Positions 1-9,372 of a stretch of 64,000 bases of DNA are shown one piece after another. How positions within the stretch are numbered: the stretch's first letter is position 1; every line of letters starts with the position of its first letter. The notes under the pieces are model-generated. The model saw only the letters and a program-made list of their open reading frames with translations, was not told the DNA's origin and ran no database searches. The DNA lies in the NCBI RefSeq assembly GCF_000272045.2, contig NZ_AJYZ02000019.1, forward strand, positions 2,034,625 to 2,098,624. Reading direction: 5' to 3'. The position numbers and the translations under genes are program-made. This DNA comes from Vibrio crassostreae 9ZC13 (GTDB lineage Bacteria > Pseudomonadota > Gammaproteobacteria > Enterobacterales > Vibrionaceae).

Positions 1-2
1 TA

Positions 3-896
3 AGAGTACTTAGCTGTTCGGGTTCAGGAACCACATCCGGCGTGATTTCTGGTGTGGATTGGGTAGCACAAAATGCATCAGGGCCTTCGGTCGCCAACAT
101 GAGTTTAGGTGGAGGTCAATCCACTGCATTAGATAGCGCGGTGCAAGGCGCGATTCAATCTGGAGTGAGTTTTATGTTGGCGGCAGGTAACTCAAATGCC
201 GATGCGTGTAATACATCACCAGCTCGTGTACCAAGTGGTGTGACGGTAGGCTCAACGACCAGCTCTGATTCGCGTTCAAGTTTCTCGAACTGGGGCAGTT
301 GTGTTGACCTATTCGCACCTGGGTCTCAAATTAAGTCAGCTTGGTATGATGGCGGCTATAAAACGATTAGCGGAACCTCCATGGCGACGCCACATGTTGC
401 CGGCGTTGCAGCCTTGTACTTACAAGAAAACAACGGCTTAACTCCGCTTCAGCTTACAGGGTTACTGAACTCAAGAGCCTCGGAGAATAAGGTTTCTGAC
501 ACAAGAGGCACCACCAATAAACTGCTATATAGCTTGGCAGACAGTGGTTGTGAGCCGGATTGCGGTGGTCCAACACCTGGACCGGATCCAGATGGAAAGC
601 TAGTCTCTGGCGTGCCGGTTAATGGATTAAGTGGCAGCCGAGGACAAAAGGATTACTTCTACATGGACTTACAACAGGGCCAGCAGCTAACAGTGGTCAC
701 CATTGGTGGCACAGGCGACGCGGATCTGTATCTACGTTTTGGAGACAAACCAACGCTCAATACTTGGGACTGTCGACCTTATCGTTCGGGTAACAGTGAG
801 ACTTGTACGGTGAATGTCACCCAAAGCGGCAGATATCATGTGATGTTGAACGCTTACTCGGCTTACAGTGGCTTGACGCTCCAAGCAAACTTTTAA
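3..896 (+). CDS. Secreted subtilisin-like serine protease (S8, proteinase K/aqualysin type), 5' end outside window
   Basis: The reading frame is open from base 3, so the gene starts before the window; a GTG at 42 is internal. Visible catalytic features are the oxyanion Asn in MLAAGNSNADAC and the nucleophile Ser in SGTSMATPHVAG; the Asp and His of the triad must lie upstream. The protease domain ends near residue 165 of the visible part. A Pro/Gly/Asp linker (PTPGPDPDG) then joins a C-terminal PPC (bacterial pre-peptidase C-terminal) domain of about 95 residues, typical of exported proteases and usually removed on maturation. The expected role is extracellular protein degradation. The gene is followed by a clear intrinsic terminator. 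Family assignment is firm; substrate is unknown. Confidence 0.93.
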   Translation, partial: RVLSCSGSGTTSGVISGVDWVAQNASGPSVANMSLGGGQSTALDSAVQGAIQSGVSFMLAAGNSNADACNTSPARVPSGVTVGSTTSSDSRSSFSNWGSCVDLFAPGSQIKSAWYDGGYKTISGTSMATPHVAGVAALYLQENNGLTPLQLTGLLNSRASENKVSDTRGTTNKLLYSLADSGCEPDCGGPTPGPDPDGKLVSGVPVNGLSGSRGQKDYFYMDLQQGQQLTVVTIGGTGDADLYLRFGDKPTLNTWDCRPYRSGNSETCTVNVTQSGRYHVMLNAYSAYSGLTLQANF

Positions 897-970
897 CCTT
901 AGGTTTGAATCACAGCTTAAGGAAGCCAAGTTACTCACTAGTTTAGTCAGTTCAAAAGACTGGTAGCTAA

Positions 971-997
971 AGCCCACCTTGTTGTGGGCTTATTTTT
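971..997 (+). terminator. Rho-independent terminator of the subtilase gene
   Basis: AGCCCAC-CTTGTT-GTGGGCT hairpin followed by TATTTTT. Confidence 0.85.
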
Positions 998-1061
998 GAG
1001 TCCTAATGTAATTCTTACTACTGTGTCGCCGTGTTATTTATGAGGACGTTGAGTTGCGACA

Positions 1062-1955
1062 TTACCAGCTCTTAGACTGTTCCATATCGTCAGATAGGTG
1101 ATCAATAAAGGCCCTTAACAACGGTGTGATTTGTTTGCGCGTCCCATAAACCGCGTGCACACCCAGCGTTTTCGGTTGCCACTCAGGAAGTAATGACACT
1201 AAAAGACCATCTTGTATCAAGCCTTCGACAGAAGGGAAGGGTAATATGCTGATCCCATTGCCTTTAAGTGTGGCAGACAACAATACCTCAGAGGTGTTGG
1301 CACTGATATTTCCTTTAATTGGAACAGATTCGAGTCCATTAGGACCGTTAAACGTCCACGCGGTTTTGCCGAAGTAACTGAATGACAGACAGTTGTGGTG
1401 CGCTAAATCTTGTGCGTTTGATGGCGTGCCTTTCTCCTTTAGATATTGAGGAGATGCGCAAATCACCGAGCGACATTCACCTAGCTGCTTCGCGACAATA
1501 TTCGGCGTTAGTTCGTTAGTGATACGAATTGCCAAATCGATGCGTGATTCAACAAGGTTGACTGTTTGATCGGTAGAAACGATATCCATCGATACCTCTG
1601 GCGACTTGGCAATGAAACGGCTGATTACGTCCATCAGGAAACTATCAACAAGGGAGTAGCTTGCGGTAATACGCAGTTGGCCTTTTAAGTGTTCTCGGCT
1701 TTGGTTTCTGATACCTGCTAACGATGCTTCAAGGGCAAGCAGCTCTCTTGCGACTTCTAGTGTTTCTTTCCCTGCACTGGTTAAGCTCAAGCTTCGAGTG
1801 GTTCTATGAAGCAAGCGTGTGTCCATCCAGCTTTCGAGTTCCCCCAAATAGCGAGTGACTTTGGTTCGAGAGAGCTCAAGGTGCTCTGCTGCTGCACTCA
1901 AACTGCCACGTTCAACGATGGTGACAAAGACGTTCATTGCCTCGAGTTTATCCAT
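1062..1955 (-). CDS. LysR-family transcriptional regulator
   Basis: 297 residues, the usual LysR length. An N-terminal winged helix-turn-helix (about residues 1-60, MDKLEAMNVFVTIVERGSLS) precedes a periplasmic-binding-protein-like effector domain. It belongs to the large group of small-effector LysR proteins that commonly control a divergent neighbour. It is divergent from the exported MBL-fold gene starting at 2132, with 176 bases between the starts, so regulation of that gene is the natural inference. The effector is unknown. Confidence 0.9.
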   Translation of the reverse strand: MDKLEAMNVFVTIVERGSLSAAAEHLELSRTKVTRYLGELESWMDTRLLHRTTRSLSLTSAGKETLEVARELLALEASLAGIRNQSREHLKGQLRITASYSLVDSFLMDVISRFIAKSPEVSMDIVSTDQTVNLVESRIDLAIRITNELTPNIVAKQLGECRSVICASPQYLKEKGTPSNAQDLAHHNCLSFSYFGKTAWTFNGPNGLESVPIKGNISANTSEVLLSATLKGNGISILPFPSVEGLIQDGLLVSLLPEWQPKTLGVHAVYGTRKQITPLLRAFIDHLSDDMEQSKSW

Positions 1956-2131
1956 TGTTCTAATTACCCAATGATTTTTGAATCTAATAGCTACCGGAAA
2001 ATTAGTATATGTCCGAAAATCGCAACAGTGAAAGTTAATTTAATGTCTATTTCATCTAAATCCAATCAAATAAGATGTTTGCACACTCAATGAGTTGGCA
2101 GGCGTTCAGCTCGAAATAACGGAATCAAGCT

Positions 2132-3034
2132 ATGAAAAAGTTATCTAAAATCCTTCTATCGAGAACCGCGCTTTTAGGAACGATGAGCCTAGGAGCAATG
2201 TTGGCAGCATCGAGTGTTGTCTCTGCTGTTGAACTAAACATCACTCATTACAATCCGGGTGAAAACGCGATATTCCCCGCAAGCTCTGTGTTGGTCGCGG
2301 GTGAGAAGGAAGTGATTTTGTTTGATGCGCAATTTAGCGTCGCAGATGGGCAAAAGTTGGTGGATCAAATCAAAGCGACTGGCAAAGAGTTGTCGATGGT
2401 TTACATCAGCAGCGGCGACCCAGATTTTTATTTTGGCTTAGAACCTATAGTAAAGGCATTTCCAAACGTCGAGATCGTTGCCAGTGAAGCGGTTGTTGCA
2501 CATATCAAACGCACTAAAGATGCAAAGCTCGAATACTGGGGCCCAATCTTAGAAGACAACGCACCGTCTAAAGTCATTGTTCCAACCGTGCTTAACGACA
2601 CCACGCTGAGCATAGAAGGTGAAACTATCGAAGTGAGAGAAATCAATACACACCAAGCTTATCTGTGGGTTCCATCTGAAAAAACGGTGTTTGGTGGCGT
2701 GTCGGTTTATAGCGGCGTGCATGTATGGATGGCAGATACTGCATCGAACGAGATTCGTAGCCAGTGGGCACAATCATTAGAGCGTATGAAAGCACTTGAG
2801 CCTGAAGTTGTCATTCCGGGTCACTACTTAGGTGAAATGCCAACGGGTACTAATGGCGTTCAATTTACATTGGATTACGTGGCTGATATTGAAAAGGCGT
2901 TAGCAAGCACAAGCAATCCAACGTCTGTTGATATCAGTGATTACATGAAGACAGCTTACCCGCAATTTAAGGCAACGGAAGGCGACCTAGAACTGGGTGC
3001 TAAAGTGTTAAGCGGTGAGATGGAGTGGCACTAA
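2132..3034 (+). CDS. Exported metallo-beta-lactamase-fold protein with degenerate metal motif
   Basis: 300 residues with a signal peptide (MKK start, hydrophobic stretch, cleavage near SVVSA around residue 32). The fold resembles the MBL-fold hydrolases: strand VLVAGEKEVILFDA near residue 55 and a late VIPGH motif. Where the family carries HxHxDH (usual form LTHxHxDHxGG), this protein reads ISSGDPDFYFG (residues 92-102), so the three histidines are replaced by Ser94, Asp96 and Phe99, and only Asp98 remains. It may therefore bind metal differently or not be a classical hydrolase. It is probably controlled by the divergent LysR gene. Periplasmic location is inferred from the signal peptide; the reaction is not known. 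Confidence 0.78.
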   Translation: MKKLSKILLSRTALLGTMSLGAMLAASSVVSAVELNITHYNPGENAIFPASSVLVAGEKEVILFDAQFSVADGQKLVDQIKATGKELSMVYISSGDPDFYFGLEPIVKAFPNVEIVASEAVVAHIKRTKDAKLEYWGPILEDNAPSKVIVPTVLNDTTLSIEGETIEVREINTHQAYLWVPSEKTVFGGVSVYSGVHVWMADTASNEIRSQWAQSLERMKALEPEVVIPGHYLGEMPTGTNGVQFTLDYVADIEKALASTSNPTSVDISDYMKTAYPQFKATEGDLELGAKVLSGEMEWH

Positions 3035-3113
3035 GTTCATTATCTCGGTTGTGTCTCAGAAAAGCTTGAAGATTGTGTGCTAGATTTAAGTTGATACACA
3101 ACTGGAGATATCG

Positions 3114-3200
3114 ATGATCTGGCTTTCAGTGAAAGTACTACAGATTGGACTTGTCTATGGATACAGGAAGTATCAAAAAACGAAAAGAGCTCCAGCTTAG
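3114..3200 (+). CDS. Possible 28-residue small membrane peptide
   Basis: ATG at 3114 is preceded by GGAG with a 6-base spacer. The ORF encodes a hydrophobic N-terminal half (MIWLSVKVLQIGLVYGY) and a basic tail (RKYQKTKRAPA), an arrangement seen in small single-pass inner-membrane proteins. The stop codon lies in the loop of the following intrinsic terminator. No homology is claimed; it could be a chance ORF in the 3' region of the MBL-fold gene. Confidence 0.3.
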   Translation: MIWLSVKVLQIGLVYGYRKYQKTKRAPA

Positions 3201-3216
3201 GGGCTCTTTTTTTGTT
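3183..3216 (+). terminator. Intrinsic terminator after MBL-fold gene
   Basis: AAAAGAGC(T)CC-AGCTTA-GG(G)GCTCTTTT followed by a T run. Confidence 0.85.
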
Positions 3217-3342
3217 TCGGAGAGGCGATTTTTTATTTCAAGTGGGAAAGAAAATCTGCATTTTCCCGGTTTACTGTTAGTAGTCAGATTAGCCTAGTAG
3301 CCAGATCTGTCCTGCAACTCAAAATCCCCAATAAGCGAAAGT

Positions 3343-4158
3343 ATGTTGAAAATAGAACCCATTACCCCTCATATCGGTGCGCGAATCCATGGAGTCGATC
3401 TCGCCACATGCAGTGCTGATGAACTCGATAAGGTGTATCAGGCGCTGATTACCCATCAAGTCATCTTCCTAGGTGATCAAGTACTCTCACCAGAACAACA
3501 CTTGATGATTGCAGAACGTTTTGGAACGTTAGAACCTGTGCATCCTTTTTTTCCTCGCGTGGAAAGCGCGCCTCAGGTCAGTGTGATTGAAACAACCCGT
3601 GGCAATGCTCCCATGGAAAGCTATTGGCATACCGATTTAACGTGGCGCAGCCTGCCATCTAAAGCTTCTTTGTTGCATGCTCAACATATTCCAAGCGTCG
3701 GCGGAGATACGATTTGGTGTTCGATGACCGCTGTGTTTGATTCATTAGATGAAAGTATGAAAGCAAAGCTGAGGGGCTTATCGGCGACTCACTCGCTGGT
3801 GGCTTTTGAAGGCATAGAGTCGGATCAGATTGAGCTTGATTGGCATAAGTCGCTAATTAAAACCGCACAGGAAAATCCACCAGTAATCCATCCTGTTGTT
3901 CAGAGCCATCCGGAAACAGGTAAAGAAACACTTTATATCAATGAGCAGTTTACCCGTTATATCAACGAAATAGACCGCCAAGAGAGCGATGAGTTGCTCA
4001 GCCAGTTGTTTGAAATTGCACGACGTCCAGAGTATCAGGTGCGCTTCAAATGGGAAAAGGGATCAATAGCGATATGGGATAATCGAGTAACTCAGCACTA
4101 TGCTGTGATCGATTACGGCGATACCCCAAGAAAGATGCATCGCGTTACAGTGACATAA
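3343..4158 (+). CDS. TauD/TfdA-family Fe(II)/2-oxoglutarate dioxygenase
   Basis: 271 residues, close to E. coli TauD. The iron triad is visible: His and Asp in YWHTDLTW (near residue 97) and the distal His in NRVTQHYAV (near residue 248), with the 2-oxoglutarate-binding Arg near the C-terminus (KMHRVTVT). Such enzymes hydroxylate substrates such as taurine or other sulfonates and release sulfite in the taurine case. No tauABC transporter is adjacent, so the substrate cannot be assigned from context. It stands alone, with a terminator upstream and the quorum-sensing kinase downstream. Confidence 0.88.
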   Translation: MLKIEPITPHIGARIHGVDLATCSADELDKVYQALITHQVIFLGDQVLSPEQHLMIAERFGTLEPVHPFFPRVESAPQVSVIETTRGNAPMESYWHTDLTWRSLPSKASLLHAQHIPSVGGDTIWCSMTAVFDSLDESMKAKLRGLSATHSLVAFEGIESDQIELDWHKSLIKTAQENPPVIHPVVQSHPETGKETLYINEQFTRYINEIDRQESDELLSQLFEIARRPEYQVRFKWEKGSIAIWDNRVTQHYAVIDYGDTPRKMHRVTVT

Positions 4159-4413
4159 TGGTAAGTAAGAGGGGTCATTGGTGTAAGCGCTAGCGGACAA
4201 ATCTTAGGAACTCAGGTTTAGTGTCTGAATTAGAGTATAAAACTGAGACTTCATTCATCTTAGTCAATAATTAAAACAAAAGCGTTGATACATATTTGAT
4301 TGAAACCTCACTGCTCGGACGTGATGTGTAATATAATCGACGCCAAAATATAAGAATAAAAATCAAACCATAGAATTAGTAAACGTTAGGGCTTAGAGAA
4401 TAAAGAATTTCGT

Positions 4414-6462
4414 ATGAACGCTATTCGTAAAGTTTATCAGTACGCAGAACCAAACCTTACTCTCGTGGGTTGGATGGGCTTTGTCGGCTTCCCAATTTAC
4501 TACATAGTGTGGGAGTTCTTGTTCCCTCAACCTTATGAAAACTTAATGCTGCGTCTGTTTTGCTCAGTGTTATTTTTCGGCATTATCTATCGCAATCGTG
4601 TCCCATTTGAATGGCGAAAATACCTTCCGGCTTATTATCAAGTTGCTGTAACTATCTGTTTGCCAGGTTTCTTCTTCTACATGCTACTCATGAATAATTG
4701 GTCCAACGTTTGGGTTATGTCATTCATGTCGGCTATTTTCCTCCATATTTTATTAGTGCACGTGACAAGAGTGATGTTTGCACAAACCTTTGCCGGTATT
4801 GGGATAGCTACCTTGTGCGCTTGGATTGCACAAGGCTTCTACCTAGAACTCACAATGGATTGGACGCATGTGCCAATCTTTTTGTTTATCTACTTATTTG
4901 GCAACTTGTTCTACTTCCGCAATCAGATGGAACACGAGAATAAGGTGTCGTTGGCGAAATCTTTTGGAGCCGGTATCGCGCACGAGATGCGAAACCCCCT
5001 GAGCGGTTTGTTGACCTCTATTGATGTTATGCAGTCCATATTGCCGAACCCTAAAAGTGGTGTTCACAAAGGGCAATATGCTTTAAGCAACGAAGAAGTC
5101 ATGCAGTTACGTGAAGTGGGCGATGAAGCGATGGAGATCATTCACTCAGGTAACGAGACGATTGATCTGTTACTGACTTCAATTGATGAAAACCGAGTAT
5201 CTCGATCTACCTTCAAGAAGCATTCAGCGCAAGCGGTGATTGAGGGTGCGATAGACAGTTTCAATTACAAGCGCTCTGCTGATAAGTCAGCAATCTCCTT
5301 GGATGTGCAGAGTAACTTTGAGTTCTTGGGTAGCGACACCTTGTTGAAATACGTCATGTATAATCTGTTCAAGAATGCGTTCCATCATCGTAGCCCTGAA
5401 GATTTTCATATTCATGTCACCATGTTCAGTGATGAAGTGACGAACCAGATAATGGTGACGGATAACGGCTCTGGTATTTCGAGCGATATCATTCGTCGTA
5501 TTTTCCAAGACTTTTACACCACAGGCCAGTCGGGTAATTACGGTTTAGGTTTGCCATTTTGTCAGAAGGTCATGCGCTCGTTTGGTGGTGAGATTAAATG
5601 CCAGTCTGAAGTGGATCAATGGACACAGTTCACGATGATTTTCCCATCTTTGACTTCCAATTCGGTAGAGGAAATCAAGAGCGAACTGACTAAACTCAAG
5701 ACGGTGCTGATGATCAGTGATCAGACAGTGCTTTCCAGTAAAATGACTGAAATCTCTCGCTTTATGGGTTTTGACCTCCAGATTTTGAATGTGGCATCAG
5801 CGCTTCAGAATAAGGAATATCAATTTGAGTTCGACTTGATTTTCGTTGATATGGAGAGCTTGGATTTAAGAGCTAGTTGCCTCGATAAGATTGAATCGTT
5901 ACTTTCGTTCACTGAGGCGCGAATCATTTACTTGTATGAGCGTCATCCTATCAAGCGTGTACGTAACATTTCTTTCGAGCCTATTTGGGTGGAAACACAA
6001 GTCTGGCTACTAAATACTAAAGCGACCATTGACCGTTTACTGTTTGACTCCAACTACGTGATGCCATCGGTTGCTGTAAAACCGCTAGAGGCCACCACTA
6101 GACGTACGATTATGGTGGTCGATGACAATGAATCTCTACGCCGATTTACGGCAATGTTATTGGAAAAACAGGGCTTTGATGTTGTGCAAAAAGAAGACGG
6201 ACAACAAGCCTTAGATGCGCTTGATACCGACGAAATCGACTTGATCCTAATGGATATTGAAATGCCAATCATGGACGGTGTTGAAGCTTCTCGCCGAATT
6301 CGCAGTGCCGACAAAGAATACTCTTCGGTGCCGATTATTGCTCACACGGGTGACAGTTCTCCCGTTACCTTGGAAAAGATGGAATCATCAGGCATGTCGG
6401 ACTTTATTGTTAAACCTGCCGATAAAAACCGACTGTTTGATAAAATTGCTCACTGGATTTAG
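4414..6462 (+). CDS. cqsS: CAI-1 autoinducer sensor hybrid histidine kinase CqsS
   Basis: 682 residues (V. cholerae CqsS is 686) and colinear with it. About six N-terminal membrane segments (residues 18-168) form the CAI-1 sensor; the ligand-site residues corresponding to V. cholerae Trp104 and Ser107 are present as Trp100 and Ser103. The position of V. cholerae Cys170 is Phe166 here, as in V. harveyi. The H-box His is His190 (GAGIAHEMRNP), the ATPase domain has NGSG and GLGLPF boxes, and the C-terminal receiver has the phospho-acceptor Asp614 (LILMDIEMP). It phosphorylates or dephosphorylates the LuxU/LuxO relay, which lies elsewhere. It is convergent with cqsA, the synthase of its ligand. 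Confidence 0.97.
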   Translation: MNAIRKVYQYAEPNLTLVGWMGFVGFPIYYIVWEFLFPQPYENLMLRLFCSVLFFGIIYRNRVPFEWRKYLPAYYQVAVTICLPGFFFYMLLMNNWSNVWVMSFMSAIFLHILLVHVTRVMFAQTFAGIGIATLCAWIAQGFYLELTMDWTHVPIFLFIYLFGNLFYFRNQMEHENKVSLAKSFGAGIAHEMRNPLSGLLTSIDVMQSILPNPKSGVHKGQYALSNEEVMQLREVGDEAMEIIHSGNETIDLLLTSIDENRVSRSTFKKHSAQAVIEGAIDSFNYKRSADKSAISLDVQSNFEFLGSDTLLKYVMYNLFKNAFHHRSPEDFHIHVTMFSDEVTNQIMVTDNGSGISSDIIRRIFQDFYTTGQSGNYGLGLPFCQKVMRSFGGEIKCQSEVDQWTQFTMIFPSLTSNSVEEIKSELTKLKTVLMISDQTVLSSKMTEISRFMGFDLQILNVASALQNKEYQFEFDLIFVDMESLDLRASCLDKIESLLSFTEARIIYLYERHPIKRVRNISFEPIWVETQVWLLNTKATIDRLLFDSNYVMPSVAVKPLEATTRRTIMVVDDNESLRRFTAMLLEKQGFDVVQKEDGQQALDALDTDEIDLILMDIEMPIMDGVEASRRIRSADKEYSSVPIIAHTGDSSPVTLEKMESSGMSDFIVKPADKNRLFDKIAHWI

Positions 6463-6513
6463 CGGGTGTAATAATCTGAAGTTCACGGCCATTGGGTAGA
6501 CATAGATTCAAGA

Positions 6514-6544
6514 AAGAGCTCAGCGAATTGCTGGGCTCTTTTTG
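6514..6544 (+). terminator. Terminator between cqsS and cqsA
   Basis: AAGAGCTCAGC-GAATT-GCTGGGCTCTT plus T run; could serve both convergent genes. Confidence 0.8.
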
Positions 6545-6612
6545 TATCGCGACATGATAGCGTCCATTCAGTCCTGCCGTTGGTGTTGGTTATAAATATG
6601 GTTCGAAAAAGG

Positions 6613-7794
6613 TTACACGAACTCTAACTCGGGGTGATGGTACGCTTCGTGACAAACCGTGAGCACATGGTCAATGTCTCTTGGTGTCATATCGGCATTC
6701 ACTGAAAAACGGATGATGTTTTTGTTCTTGCCAGTCGCAGGGCGGCAGAATACCGCACCGAACACATCACGTTCTTCTAAGAAGTCTCGCACACGCTCCG
6801 TGTTTCTTTCATTGCCGCACTCTAGCGCTACAATTTGAGACTCACTGCGGATATTAAAGCCAATTCGCTTTAGCCCCGTAGTCAGCGACTTAGCCCGATT
6901 GAATAAGGCTTCTCGTTTGTCTTCCGCACCTTTGATCACCTCCAACGTTTTCTCTAAACGAACCACTTCTTGTGGTAACACTGTTGAGCTAAAAATCGCA
7001 GGGTACGCCACAAACGGCAAGGTTTTAGACAGTTGTTTAGGGCCAAGGATTGCCCCAGCGCGATAAGCAAAGGTTTTTGCCAAGCTAACGGTGATGAAGT
7101 CGACTTGGTTGGTGAGCCCCAATGCTTGCACTAAGCCTGCACCATTCTCTCCATGTGTACCCAGTGAATGGGATTCATCAACGACGACCGCACAATAAAA
7201 CTCTTGCGCCATTTCGTAGATGTCACGCAGTGGGGCAATGGTGCCTATTGTGCTGTAAACCGAGTCGACAACAATGACACCTGAGCCGTGGCGCTCTAAC
7301 TGTTTGCGTAGGTGATTCATATTGTTATGCATAAACGGATGGGCAACTGCGCCGGCAGCCCGAATCCCTTCCCATAGCGACATGTGTGCAAGGAAATCAA
7401 TATACACAGGTGTGCCCGGTGGGCAGATGGTTTGCAATAGCCCAATATTGGCCGCCCAGCCCGATTGAGAAAGCAAACAGCTCTCCATTCCAACATAGTT
7501 CGCAAGCTTAGTTTCAAGCGCAGGTTTAGACTGATCATCTTGTAAGAAAATGGCAGACATCACCACGTTGTCATCGTGCTCGCAGATCGCCGCTTGATGG
7601 GCTTGTTGGATCTGTTTGTTGTGTGACAGCGCTAAGTAATCATTGCTCTGCATCACAACGGAATTACGCTGGGGGCGTTTACCCAATACTAAATGCTTCT
7701 GGCTTTGGTTCTGGGTAATCAGGTCTTGAATATAGAAGTTCAAGCGTTCTTCGATAAAGGAAGGTAGTGGTTTGTTTTTTGTTTTATCACTCAT
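6613..7794 (-). CDS. cqsA: CAI-1 autoinducer synthase CqsA (PLP-dependent)
   Basis: 393 residues from ATG at 7794; an upstream in-frame TTG at 7809 is less likely because AAGAGA sits correctly before the ATG. It is an alpha-oxoamine synthase-fold enzyme that joins a fatty acyl-CoA with S-adenosylmethionine or an amino acid to make the aminoketone precursor of CAI-1. Visible motifs: SQSGWAANIGLL, DESHSLGTHG and the PLP-lysine in SLAKTFAYRAG (Lys240 from this start). Overall similarity to V. harveyi and V. cholerae CqsA is evident along the whole length, which separates it from BioF. It lies tail to tail with its receptor gene cqsS. Confidence 0.97.
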   Translation of the reverse strand: MSDKTKNKPLPSFIEERLNFYIQDLITQNQSQKHLVLGKRPQRNSVVMQSNDYLALSHNKQIQQAHQAAICEHDDNVVMSAIFLQDDQSKPALETKLANYVGMESCLLSQSGWAANIGLLQTICPPGTPVYIDFLAHMSLWEGIRAAGAVAHPFMHNNMNHLRKQLERHGSGVIVVDSVYSTIGTIAPLRDIYEMAQEFYCAVVVDESHSLGTHGENGAGLVQALGLTNQVDFITVSLAKTFAYRAGAILGPKQLSKTLPFVAYPAIFSSTVLPQEVVRLEKTLEVIKGAEDKREALFNRAKSLTTGLKRIGFNIRSESQIVALECGNERNTERVRDFLEERDVFGAVFCRPATGKNKNIIRFSVNADMTPRDIDHVLTVCHEAYHHPELEFV

Positions 7795-7975
7795 AATAGT
7801 TCTCTTCAAATACAGGAAAACGCCAGCGCTGACGGCTGTATATTGACGATAAAAAGTGATGTGTCATTAGCCAAGTTGCATAATTTTGTGGGTGCTTGCA
7901 AACTCAGCATTTAAGGGTTTTGAGGCGAGTGGGTTTCCTTACGGTTCGGGGCTTTACCCGAATTAAGATAGGAAT

Positions 7976-8007
7976 AATAGCCTTCTTTTTTATGACAAAA
8001 GGCTATT
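7976..8007. repeat. Inverted repeat upstream of cqsA
   Basis: AATAGCCTT and AAGGCTATT arms separated by 14 bases. It lies about 180 bases upstream of the cqsA start and about 70 bases after the truncated MocR gene, so it could be a terminator of that gene or a cqsA control element; no strong T run follows on the minus strand. Confidence 0.4.
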
Positions 8008-8051
8008 AGAATTCGGCATTCGAAGGCATTTAAAAAAGCGGATTTTGAAAG

Positions 8052-8075
8052 GCTACGTGCTACGTGCTACGTGCT
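8052..8075. repeat. Short tandem repeat, three 7-base units
   Basis: GCTACGT repeated three times plus GCT, directly after the MocR stop codon. Confidence 0.8.
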
Positions 8076-8076
8076 G

Positions 8077-9372
8077 TTAGCTGTGAATATGGATAAGCTC
8101 GATTAAGGCATCCAATTGCTGCTTGGCTTCATCCTCTAACGGATACCCAATATTGAGGCGTAAGCAATTGCTGTAAAGGTCGAGAGTGCTGAACAGGTGT
8201 CCAAGCCTAATATCAATGTTCTGGTCGGCAACTGCCTGAGCAAAGGTTGCTTGGTTTAAGTTTGGGATTTGCAGCCAAAGCACCATGCCACCTTGTGGAT
8301 TACTTATATTCACATCTTGAGGAAGATGCTGAGCCAAATAACTTAGGTATTGTTGGCGCAAAGACAAGATCTGAGTGCATCTTCTCCTCACGTGCTTAGC
8401 GTATTGGCCAGATCCAACAAAGTCAGCAACCGCAAGCTGAGTGGGCAGGGCAACGCTGTAGCTCGCAGCTGAGAACTGAGCCTTGTATTCGTTGATAAAC
8501 CTGCCCGGCAAGCACCATCCCAAACGGTAACTCGGTGACAAACTTTTCGATACTGATCCACACCATAAGACAAAACCGCCTTTGTCGTAGTATTTCGCGG
8601 GGAGCGGCGTGTGTGAGGAGTAGGACAGTTCCAGATACACATCATCTTCAATGATCGGCACTCGATAGTGATTCGCTAATTCAGCCAGTTTCTGCTTTTG
8701 AGTGGCTGACATGTTGATCCCTTGAGGGTTCATATGAGAGGTACAAAAGATCGCGGCATCGACTTGTTTATTTTTCAAATGCGCTTCCAGTTGTTGCAAG
8801 TCGACACCATCATCTAGAGACGGGATTTCTATGATCTGGCGTGACATCTTTCCGAGTAACTCCAGAATTCCATTGAAACAAGGAGAGCTAATCGCAATGG
8901 TGTCGCCTTCTTTGGTACGCGATTCGAGTGCAGCTTTAATCGCTGACATACAGCCTGCGGTGATCACCATCTCTTCAGGTGAAAAATGGACATCGAGCTT
9001 GGCAAAGTAAGTGGATAATGCCTGTCGCAACATCGGCTCACCTTGTGTATCTGGGTAATGGTTGAGCCTACTTCCCATCCGTTTAATAGCGCGACGAAAA
9101 CTTCGTTCCAATTCTACGATCGACTGCTCATCATTGGTGGTGCTCGAAACCCCTAAAGGTCCGCTGATTGAGTTGTGGGTCGAAGAGGTTTGCTTAACAC
9201 TCGATATCTTACTCTCAAACTGTGCCCACTCTGGGGTTGAGTGAGCAGGTTTATGAGGAGAAACAAAATATCCCGCTTGCGGTCGAGAATGAATCCAACC
9301 TTGTGATTCCAGTTCTTGGTAGCAGCTCACCACGGTCGACATGCTGATCACCTGTTGCTTGGCGCTACTTAG
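8077..9372 (-). pseudogene. MocR/GntR-type PLP-binding regulator, 5' end deleted
   Basis: The aminotransferase-fold part is complete: PLP lysine in CGSVSKSLSPSYRLGW and the C-terminal DALIELIH. The N-terminal winged helix-turn-helix keeps only its recognition part (SMSTVVSCYQELESQGW then RPQAGYFV). About 40-45 residues that start MocR proteins are missing, and the frame upstream of the GTG at 9351 stays open only to 9372, where it meets a stop. MocR regulators often sit divergent from the transporter they control, and here the opposite side of the junction is the equally truncated EamA gene. Without the first helices DNA binding is doubtful. An assembly misjoin could give the same picture. 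Confidence 0.8.

Larger units (their letters stand above)
3035..3342. other. Intergenic region between MBL-fold gene and TauD-like gene
   Basis: Holds the possible 28-codon ORF and the terminator listed separately. The remaining 130 bases up to the dioxygenase start show no further recognisable feature beyond what must be its promoter. Confidence 0.5.
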
